From Mermis nigrescens (Eukaryota; Nematoda; Enoplea; Mermithida; Mermithidae): DNA of 64,000 bases. This document shows positions 56,545 through 64,000 of the stretch, one piece after another; within the stretch, counting starts at the first letter, position 1, and every line of letters begins with the position of its first letter. The stretch spans positions 1,049,633 through 1,113,632 of the forward strand of contig JAVLUZ010000143.1 of the NCBI GenBank assembly GCA_036768485.1, in the 5' to 3' direction. The notes under the pieces were generated by a model. It was not told where the DNA came from. It made no database searches and saw only the letters and a program-made list of their open reading frames with translations. A program made the translations under genes and the position numbers.

Positions 56545-57590
56545 TGTAACTGTGAGAGTTACACGGTTGGCGAACTTGCCTTAGCAGTTCGCGGTAGCCA
56601 TCACATAGCCAATACTAGTAGCTATCTACGATAGTGTACTGTGGGCTATGCCTTCGGTCTTCCCACTTTTTCCCAATTTTCAATAATAAAAAACAATAAG
56701 ATACTTGTCCGGTAACATAGAGTTAAGTGTATGATAATAGTAATTGTTTAATGCATACCGCTTGTAGTAATCGAGAACATTCGATCTGAGATAAAAGTGT
56801 TTCAGTATTACGTTAATTTGACGTTTGTTTATTTTACTGTAATGGTCTCTTGAGGCCAATGTAGTTAGTGTTGTTGGCAGTCTTGTTGGCCATCGTACGA
56901 TTGTATAGTTGCGTACGTTTTCGTTTTTCTTTTGCTTATTTTTGTTGTCCGGCTATAGGCCGTGAATTCTGCGTTTGAAATAAATTGAAGAAAACCTACC
57001 CAGGGGTTTTTGGATATACCGAGGGTTAGGTCGGAAATTCCCACGTCGAGGATTTCGACTCATCAGAGTGGACGGATAGGTAAATTCCATATGATTGCTT
57101 ATTTTATTCGAAAGTCTTAAATCTTTTCTCAAACCAAAAAATTGATCAAAAACATTATTTAATCTTTAAGGATGATTGATCAGTATAGAGCTCGTTGTTG
57201 TTGTTTTCATAGTCTATTGTGCTACACGTATTAGGAACCAAAAACATTTATGTTAGAATCGAACCTTGAAAAGAAGTTAAATAATCAACTTGAGCTTTGA
57301 GATAGGTCAACTGACCTCCGCGGCAAATTCCGAGATTAGGTAGGTAGCCTTAGGTCTTAGGGCGTAGCTGCTGAGATCACCCGACCAGAAGCAGCCAGCA
57401 ATATTAGGGCTGAGGGGATCGAAGCCGTAAGGTTTGTGAGGGTCCAAGGATCGAAGCGATCCCAGGCTAAGCGATCGGGGCCAGCGCTAAGTGCAGATCT
57501 AAGTACCTACGTACCTAAGTAATTCTCGAAGGCAAATACATCCGTGTCCTATGTTGATTCCGTATACATAGGGCACACCATGTATTTACA
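56545..57590 (+). repeat. 3' LTR of the 17.8-kb element
   Basis: Full-length partner of 39757-40802, 1,046 bp, ending TGTATTTACA, followed by the TTAG target duplication at 57591-57594. Confidence 0.93.
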
Positions 57591-57594
57591 TTAG

Positions 57595-58478
57595 GTGTGT
57601 TCCTATGTTTTCAATTGGCACTTTTTTTCGGTTATTTCTTTAATAAAATCTTTGAATTTGGTCGTATTTTGATGATTTTTTCAGGATCGATAGTACTAAC
57701 CAGACCATGCTGCCATTTTCAAAGATTTTTGCTTAGCATCAAAATTTACATTTTTATTCAAGTGCAAATTTCAAAGTTTGCAAAAAAGCTGCCACGCTGT
57801 TGTAAGTGAACTAATGGATAAAAAAATAAACGAATTCTTTTTATGAACCCTCCGAAGAAAAAAGTCAACACGTGTGCTCGGAAATTTTTTTAAAACCAAA
57901 ATTGAACGAATCAAATCGAATTAAAAATTGCGGAAAAAATGAATTTTTTTAGTTTTCTATTTCTAGTCATGTGATACCTCATTCTGTTCGCCATGAAAAG
58001 TTACATCTAATCGTAGAATATTAGATTTTTTAATCAAATGTGACGCGAATGATTTGCATTTTTGTCTAGTGAAAAATTTTGAATTTTTAGATTTTGCCAT
58101 TTATTTCAAGACTTTCAGCGATGACCAGACTTTTTTATGTTGTTTTTATGTTATTCTAGTTAGTAGCAATCGTCCTGAAGTTGAACTTGAAATTTTTAAT
58201 TTTTGGGTGAAAAATTATTTGAATATGCAAATCGCGGGAGAAATTACATTTCTCTTACCTGTAAACAGGTTCACCTTGTTGTATTATGCATCAATCGATA
58301 GAGCGTTTAAAACTACATATTGTCTCAAAATTTTAAGTCACAATTTTGAGTTTGGAATGTTTAGTCGTATAATTTAAATCCTATATTATTAGAAGAATTT
58401 CGAGATTTTTTTGAAAGTTGAAAATCGGTATCTTGCTTCGTTAGAATCGAACAGAGCTCGTTATTGGGTCAGTAGCAT
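57595..58478. other. AT-rich flank, no gene recognised
   Basis: Open frames at 57597-57809 and 58054-58377 are Phe/Leu/Ile-rich readings of T-rich DNA without a known domain. No repeats were found. Confidence 0.35.
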
Positions 58479-58590
58479 TAGAGCGAAGGTATTCACAAGA
58501 GCGAAGGTATGCATAAGAGCGAAGGTAGTCAGAGGAGCGAAGGTATTCACAAGCGCGAAGGTATTCAAGGTAGTCAGAAGAGTGACTACA
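58479..58590. repeat. 20-bp minisatellite, GAGCGAAGGTATTCACAA unit
   Basis: Five to six tandem copies of a unit of about 20 bp (AGAGCGAAGGTATTCACA and variants with GTAGTCAGA). Its translation gives the RAKVFTRAKV repeat in an open frame at 58411-58725, which I regard as an artefact of the repeat. Inverse-orientation copies lie at 58738-58775 and 59325-59402. Confidence 0.85.
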
Positions 58591-58900
58591 CCTCGGTGTG
58601 GGGTGTTCGGGGGTGTGCTCCCTCACGAGAAACCAAAATACCCCCTCCAGATAAAAATACCCCTCAGAATTAAATTTTTAAAAAATTTTTCAGTTTTTTC
58701 GCAATTTTTTGATGCCAATGGATAGTGCTCGATGAGAAACCTTCGCTCGTGTGAATACCTTCGCTCTTCTGATAAAAATAATAAAAGCTTAAATAATCTT
58801 TGAAAACCTTCCCGTTCTTCAAATTTCTTTGATACATGGACAAAGCTCGTTGAGAAACGTCGAAAAATTGAGCACGCTATAGGTATATTAATTTCTCTTG
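58591..58900. repeat. GATGCCAATGG dispersed family, copy 2
   Basis: Shows the ordered words GGGGTGTGCTCCC, AAATACCCCCTCCAGA, TTTTTTCGCAATTTTTTGATGCC and GATGAGAAAC shared with 63540-63770 and 17861-18260. Part of it is replaced by two inverse minisatellite units at 58738-58775. Confidence 0.65.
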
Positions 58901-59324
58901 TATGTATAATCACGTGTTTTAATTTAAGGATAAATTTCATGGTGCTTGCATCCCTGTTGTTTATCTAGATACTCAAGCATTAGTTTATGAAATGAGGGGA
59001 TGGGGTTGTACTATGGTAGGTACATTATTTGATTGTTCTTACGTCCTGCTTCAACGACTATAATTTTCTAAATTGTCTTTGAATTTTTGGCGAAAAATTG
59101 TTGCTATTGAAAGGCTGTTTAGATGATGTTTTAATACACAAAAATATCATTTTAGCTTTAAGCAAAATATTATTTTAACGTTTAAATGAATTATGTGCAT
59201 AGATGGGCAGCATGAAAAATCTGGGGGTCTAGCGGAAATTATAAATTTTTGGGGGTCCGCCAGATTCTGGGGTCCAGAGACCCCCACGCCCATGTGTGAT
59301 TATGTGCCTCTAAAAATTCAGTTT
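58901..59324. other. Intergenic, no gene recognised
   Basis: 59205-59300 holds a short G-run/C-run palindromic piece (CTGGGGGTCTAGC, GGGGTCCAGAGACCCCC) resembling ends of a small element. Nothing else is supported. Confidence 0.35.
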
Positions 59325-59402
59325 GTACCTTCGCTCTTCTGAATACATTCGTTCTTCTGAATACATTCGCTCTTATGAATACCTTCGCTCTTGTGAACAC
59401 GT
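59325..59402. repeat. 20-bp minisatellite, inverse orientation
   Basis: Four units of TTCGCTCTTCTGAATACA type, the inverse of the array at 58479-58590, about 740 bases away. The two arrays can pair. Confidence 0.8.
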
Positions 59403-59809
59403 TATTGCTATTTATTGCTATCAATGTTATACAACCGAATGTAGGAAATCGTGTCATCGCAGACGAAGCTTTTGTGATTTCTGAATGTGTGGGATTGGAA
59501 TGACTAAATCAGGATTAATTCGTCAGCAGTTAAGCTTTTATTGCGCATTGTGCTTTCATTAGCGAAAATATTCCAATGTTTAATGCAGTGATTTAATGAA
59601 CTTACTATTTTTCGTGAAGCTGTATGAAATCATTTTGTGCATGTTTGTAATTTTTGATTTCGTTTCGTTTTTCAGTTCAGAATGCATTAAATAGTAAGAC
59701 TTTGTAATGATTCGTACCTATATATGTTTTTTGGCTGAGATTAGGACGATAATTCGGCCAATTTTTAGTTTATTTACATTAAATCAGACTTCATGATACA
59801 ATATTTTTC
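59403..59809. other. AT-rich intergenic, nothing recognised
   Basis: No coding frame, RNA gene or repeat was seen in this stretch. Confidence 0.35.
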
Positions 59810-59813
59810 AGGG

Positions 59814-59971
59814 GCCGGTTACAATATTCGAGCTTAAGCTCGAGCTCGCGATCATCTTAACCAATTTTCGTCAACCTCGCGCTCATCGGTTGCAATACCT
59901 TGGACTTAAGCTCGAGCTGAAGCTCGAGCTCAAGTCCGAGCTCGAGTTTGAGCGCGAGCCGGTTGCAATGT
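59814..59971. repeat. GAGCTCGAGCTTAAG-rich foldback with GCCGGTT ends
   Basis: GGCCGGTTACAATATTCGAGC at the left is echoed by GTTGCAATACC in the middle and GCGAGCCGGTTGCAATG at the right. Between are many AAGCTCGAGCT/AGCTCGAGCTC words, which are their own inverse, so the block is highly self-complementary. Non-coding. Confidence 0.6.
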
Positions 59972-60866
59972 TTTTTTTATTCTGTTACTGAGCTCGACGT
60001 CGCGCTCAGTTGTGTGTTAATAAGGGGGCAAGTGCCCCCCGAAACGAAATATGAGAATGAATTTTTCTTAGCAATTTTTTGCGATGATCAAAAGAAATCA
60101 GCCAATCAGTGTGAGCGCATCCAAAATGGAAGTGACCAATCACAGAAGGGCCTATGTTTTTCACTTGCACTGGGTTCTCTCCTTACACGCTCGTTATAGT
60201 TGTGATATTCTACAGTATATTGAGTTATGGTTAGACACTGGCTATTGCAAAAGCGCATCACCGCATCAAAAGTTTAACCCACTCTTGTAGCCTGATTCAT
60301 ACGGATTAAATTCAAAAGAAACCCTTAATATTGAATGAAACAGAGTATAGCTAGGTATGTACCACGAGACATGATATTGACCCATCAAATTACTTGTTTT
60401 CTTGATTCTTGTTTGCCATCTGTTTTGTTGGCCTTTGTGATTCACTAACTAGGTGCACAGCAAGGGCGATTTGGGAAAGGCGTCAAGAATTCAGCTTTTT
60501 AGACCAAAATGACCTCAAAAACTTGCATAAGCGCTTAAATAGCGTTAAAAACATGATATTACCCGGTTTCTAGTCAATTTGAAGCACTTTTGAAGAAAAC
60601 TTTTAATTTGCATTCGGTTTAGGCCTTCATTTTGCCTCATTTTCCCTACAAAATTTTGCATCTTTCTATTCTGGGTGGTCTAACTTTGTAACTTACATAA
60701 TCTCGTAAATTTTGGAAGTTCTCTAATCAAATGACAATTTTTTAAACAGCGTCTAGAAGTGTAATGCTTGTGCTTTTCTTTGGAAAAATATTGATTAATT
60801 GCAACCTTTTTTATGGGTGTAGAAATTACATAATAGGTATACAAATGTACTTACCTACGAAAAGTA
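59972..60866. other. Intergenic with an inverse copy of the 11151 family
   Basis: 60490-60660 carries AGACCAAAATGACCTCAAAAAC and CATTTTGCC(T)CATTTTCCCT, the inverse of words at 37120-37280. No coding frame is supported. Confidence 0.4.
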
Positions 60867-61615
60867 CAGGGTGTCCCAGCTAACTATTCGTGGTTTTGTT
60901 ATTTAATAACTTTTGCAATTTTCATCCGTTTTCCTTCAAATTTTGTTACAGTATAGAAACAACATTGAAATTTCATGTGTCATTTTTTCAGATCATAGAT
61001 TTTAGTAGTTATTATTTTATTTGAAATATTCTATGGCGTATGCCGTTGGAAAACGTGCAAAAGTAGCACCATGGTAGTATGGACGAAAAGCGTCGTCGTC
61101 ATGGTTCAACAAAAGTTCAGAAGCGAGATGAAGCGTGACCCTCCCAGTGACCATGGCATTAGAAAGTGGCATTTAGCTTTGATGGAGATCGGTTCGGTTC
61201 AATGTCAAGAGGAAGCGAAGCAGATCGAAACGGCCTAAACTTTCCTCCGAACGAGCCGATCGGCTCCGCTTCCTCTTGACATCTTGAATCGAACCAGTCT
61301 CCATCAAACTTGAATGCCACTTTCTAATGCTATGGTCACTGGGAGGGTCACCCCTCATCTCGCTTCTGAACTTTCGTTGAACCATGACGACGCTTTTCGT
61401 CCATTCATACCATGCTGCCACATTTGCGCGTTATCCAACAGCATACGCCATAGGATATTTCAGATAAAATAATAACTATGTGAAACAATGATCTGAAAAA
61501 ATGACACAAAAAATTTCAATGTTGTTTCTATAATGTAACAAAATTTGAACGAAAACGGATGAAAATTGCAAAAGTTATTAAAAAACAAAATCACGAATAG
61601 TTGGCTGGGACACCC
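60867..61615. mobile_element. Foldback of two Tc1/mariner-like element ends
   Basis: A near-perfect palindrome of about 750 bp: CAGGGTGTCCCAGCTAACTA at 60867 is mirrored by TAGTTGGCTGGGACACCC ending at 61615, and the arms (about 340-360 bp each) stay complementary to within a few dozen bases of the centre near 61245. Each arm encodes the same N-terminal helix-turn-helix segment. No catalytic domain and no clear target duplication. Confidence 0.82.
61173..61421 (-). pseudogene. Transposase N-terminal helix-turn-helix fragment (right arm)
   Basis: The minus-strand frame contains WTKSVVMVQRKFRSEM, PPSDHSIRKWHSSLMETGSI and KRKRSRSAR: the DUF4817-type DNA-binding segment (residue pattern VQRxFR...PPS..I..W...F..TGSV..K...GRP) found at the N-terminus of insect and other Tc1/mariner-like DDE proteins. 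The left arm (about 61077-61230, plus strand) encodes a diverged second copy. The catalytic part is absent in both; both are dead fragments. Confidence 0.7.
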
Positions 61616-61941
61616 ACCAAATGTCAAAAATATACAAATCATATTTTAAATAAAAAATAGCAGAATGTCATATTCATATCAAATTAAAATCAAGTCAACT
61701 ATACCAATATCATATTTTAATTATTTTTGGGCTACCAAAATAAGACTACCAGATAGTACTTTACTGACATTTACTGACTTGTAGTACAAAAACTAAAATT
61801 AAGGCCAGAAGTGTAATTTTAGTGACTGTCGGCAAATTTCGAAAATACAAAGTGAGATCAATTTTACTTCCATTGTGAAATCTTAATGTAGTTTATTGTT
61901 AATCGTATTACTGTAGTAAATTTGCCCCACATATATTATTC
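61616..61941. other. Intergenic, no gene recognised
   Basis: AT-rich, with no open frame or repeat that I can support. Confidence 0.35.
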
Positions 61942-62546
61942 ACTAGCAAAGAAAAATGCTCCGATGGAACAAAAAAGGGGAATATACTTGGGATTGTGAA
62001 TTATCGAGGATGTAAAAGGAGGGGACTAGGAAAACTCTCCCTATGTTATATGCGAAAAATCGCAAAATATGTTAAAAACCAGACTTTCTCTAAACAATGC
62101 AAAAAATCGAAGTATATTCTGCGGCTTCCCAATAGAAATAAACTATTTACCAAAAAATTGATCGAAAAAAGCAGCGAATTAGCAATGCAGTAGCTAAGCG
62201 AATTGAATGAAATAGTACATTTCGTTGCATTCAAGACAATCGATGCTATTGTTGGTTCAAAGCAGTAGGAAACACGGAAGCTGACGTGCAACAGACCTTA
62301 TGTAGATACTCTTTTACACATGTCTACCACAATTGTTTACTAAACTTTTACATATTTCAAAGGCCGCAGAATATACTTCGATTTTTTGCATTGTTTAGAG
62401 AAAGTCTGGTTTTTAACATATTTTGCGATTTTTGGCATATGACATAGGGAGCTTTTTCCTAATCCCCTCCTTTTACATCCTCAATAATTCACAATCCCAA
62501 GTATATTCCCCTTTTTTGTTCCATCGGAGCATTTTTCTTAGCTAGT
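61942..62546. mobile_element. Foldback element with about 185-bp inverted repeats
   Basis: The left arm (61942-62127, starts ACTAGCAAAGAAAAATGC) and right arm (62363-62546, ends GCATTTTTCTTAGCTAGT) are inverse copies with only a few mismatches and one or two small indels. The spacer of about 235 bp has no coding frame I recognise. Target duplication not found. Likely a non-autonomous DNA element. Confidence 0.82.
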
Positions 62547-62749
62547 ACCCTACTTTTAATTAGCAAGATTTGGAAATACAATACTAGATTTCATTTACTG
62601 TGCGGTTCTTCTAATAATTGAATGGTTTAAACTTTACAAAGCTACTAGTTGTAGAAGAAACAAACATTCTGATTAGTAATTCTTATGTTACGTAGAACAT
62701 CCTGTAAAGAAATATGCTTCCAAAACTTTCTAGAACTAAACTTAATTTA
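62547..62749. other. Spacer, nothing recognised
   Basis: AT-rich sequence between the foldback and the tandem array. Confidence 0.3.
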
Positions 62750-63485
62750 CATTTTAAACTTTACACAAGAGTGTAAAGAATTTTAGTGGGATTAATAAAT
62801 TCGATATTGCTCTGATATAACGATCAGCATTTATTAAGAAATGAAATCTCTATAATTATCTAAGAACAAATTAACATTAGGTGTTAATCACTTTACACTA
62901 CTCTTCATGCGCCCCTAGCAGACGTATCACATCTGTTTCCATATATATTTTACGACCTTAGGGAGAAAATAAGTTACCGTGAGGCTCTAGAATGGAGCTT
63001 ATTATATAGTGTAAACTTTACACTAGCAACAGGTGCAAAGAAGATTTTAGTCGGATTCGTAAAATCGATATAACTCGGATATTACGATTAACACTCATGA
63101 AAAAATTACGTCTCCATAACGGTTTAAGGACAAATAGACAAAGATGTAAACCACTTTACATCACTGTTGAGTATAAATGAACGCGCCCAGCTGACGTCCC
63201 TTATTTGATTCCATGATTTAATTTTTAGATTTCGGCAAAAAATTCAGGTTTTCGCAAAGCTCTAGAACGAAGATTAATTATCAGTGTAAACTTTAAACAA
63301 CCACCGAGTGTAAAGAGGATTCTGGTCGGATTTGTAAATCTGATATTACCCGGATATTATGATCAATATTTATGAAAAAATTATGTCTCTACAATGGTCT
63401 GAGGACAAATAAACATTAGGTGTAAACCACTTTACACCACTGTTGAGCGTAAACGAACGCACCTAATTGACGTCTCACACTTGAG
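62750..63485. repeat. About 265-bp tandem repeat, three copies
   Basis: AAACTTTACAC/AAACTTTAAAC with GTGTAAAGA starts units at about 62755, 63012 and 63287. Each unit continues with TT(T/C)T(A/G)GT(G/C)GGATT, a GATATT-AT block, ATTA(A/T)G-TCTC, GGACAAAT, a TGTAAACCACTTTACA palindrome and CGCxCC-GCTGACGT. Units are perhaps 70-80% alike by eye. The GTGTAAAC/ TTTACAC words are palindromic at both ends of each unit. Non-coding. Confidence 0.78.
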
Positions 63486-63539
63486 TTTTATACATGTACC
63501 TATATAAAAAGGCTTACCCCCTATTCCTGGGCAATGACC

Positions 63540-63770
63540 AGAGCTTCGCCCACACATGGGCGTGGGGAGGTTTGGGGGTATGCACCCCCAGAAACCAAAA
63601 TACTCCTCCAGAAATCGAAATTCCCCCATAATTCAATTTTTAAAATTTTTTTCATTTTTTTCGCAATTTTTTGATGCCAATGGATAGTGCTTGATAATAC
63701 GCGTCGAAAAATAGTGTTTTTATCGCCATACCACCATTTTTAAGGCCATTTTTTGACCTTCAAAAATCTT
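63540..63770. repeat. GATGCCAATGG dispersed family, copy 3
   Basis: Shares ordered words GGGGGTATGCACCCCCAGAAACC, CTCCTCCAGA, TTCGCAATTTTTTGATGCC and GGATAGTGCT with 58591-58740, the closest relative, and with 17861-18260. Confidence 0.7.
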
Positions 63771-63920
63771 GCACCCCCCCCCGCCAGAATTTTTTTGCTG
63801 CCTACGTATGGCTTCGCCCCGCAGAACTGGAGCTATCCATATATGCTCCCCAGGATTTCCTTGCTCCCCACGTACATTCGTACTCAAGAGTTTATAACGT
63901 AAATTTGAAAATTTTTTCAC

Positions 63921-64000
63921 CGCTTACTTCCCGACTAGGGCACGTAAATCTCGAAATTTTTAAACCGCTTCCTTCCCGACTAGGGCACGTAAATCTAAAA
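63921..64000. repeat. 43-bp direct repeat at the window end
   Basis: CCGCTTACTTCCCGACTAGG followed by GCACGTAAATCT at 63921 recurs at 63964 with one change; the array may continue beyond the window. Confidence 0.7.

Larger units (their letters stand above)
39757..57590 (+). mobile_element. LTR retrotransposon, 17.8 kb composite, Ty3/Gypsy-like
   Basis: Bounded by two 1,046-bp LTRs (39757-40802 and 56545-57590), each TG...CA, with TTAG at 39753-39756 and 57591-57594 as a 4-bp target duplication. Sense strand: leader, gag, protease, RT, RNase H and the first part of integrase; then an antisense truncated element (about 47280-52900); then a sense ORF of unknown function and the 3' LTR. The LTRs differ at about 19 positions (about 98% identical) although the coding regions are heavily damaged. 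The order protease-RT-RNase H-integrase and the RT sequence place it in Ty3/Gypsy. Confidence 0.92.

Noticed and set aside
58411..58725. Open frame encoding RAKVF repeats
   Set aside because: It is the translation of the 20-bp minisatellite, which is out of coding context and occurs in both orientations.

Overview
This is a eukaryotic, AT-rich, animal-type genomic window made almost entirely of transposable elements and their remains. The families present (hAT, Merlin, MULE-like, Tc1/mariner-like, a CR1/Jockey-type LINE, Ty3/Gypsy-like LTR elements, a TRIM) and the absence of operons or bacterial signals point to an invertebrate metazoan. The env-like glycoprotein in the antisense retroelement reminds me of proteins common in nematode elements, but that is memory only and no species call is possible. 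I found no convincing host gene; one short CpG-dense open stretch (1382-1510) is the only candidate exon.

Layout. 1-147 is the right end of a hAT element. 2.4-4.5 kb holds two short hAT MITEs in opposite orientation, each with a perfect 8-bp target duplication, and a TG/CA foldback. 5957-8195 is a hAT element (perfect 16-bp ends, perfect 8-bp duplication) with a broken transposase; it is interrupted by a hAT MITE that itself carries a younger copy of the same MITE. 18961-20473 is a related hAT element also carrying a nested MITE, and 20619-21069 is a shorter copy of that MITE. 21-26 kb is repeat mosaic. 26147-27558 is a readable stack: tandem repeat, then a hAT MITE, then a second hAT MITE inside it. 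27559-31449 is a complete Merlin element with an uninterrupted DDE transposase and a perfect 9-bp target duplication. 31491-36483 is a decayed antisense hAT element split by a 259-bp MULE-like MITE and by an antisense LINE with endonuclease and reverse transcriptase.

38093-38610 is a miniature LTR element (TRIM). 39757-57590 is a 17.8-kb LTR retrotransposon with 1,046-bp LTRs differing at about 19 positions and a TTAG target duplication. Its sense genes (gag, protease, RT/RNase H, partial integrase) are broken. After the second integrase aspartate it is joined to a truncated antisense element whose single 1,645-codon frame reads gag, env-like glycoprotein, protease, start of RT. Next comes a sense ORF of about 950 codons (52898-55747) that I do not recognise, lying just before the 3' LTR and broken only by three TGA codons. 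The last 6 kb contain a 20-bp minisatellite in both orientations, two long foldbacks (one with Tc1-like DNA-binding-domain remnants) and a three-copy tandem repeat of about 265 bp.

Nothing here acts as a host pathway. The functional logic is that of each element: transposases acting on terminal repeats, and retroelement proteins acting on LTRs. Two themes run through the window: heavy nesting of hAT-type elements with readable target duplications, and decay that looks like CpG to TpG change (TGA stops, a lost RT catalytic aspartate). Coordinates of repeats and boundaries were read by eye.
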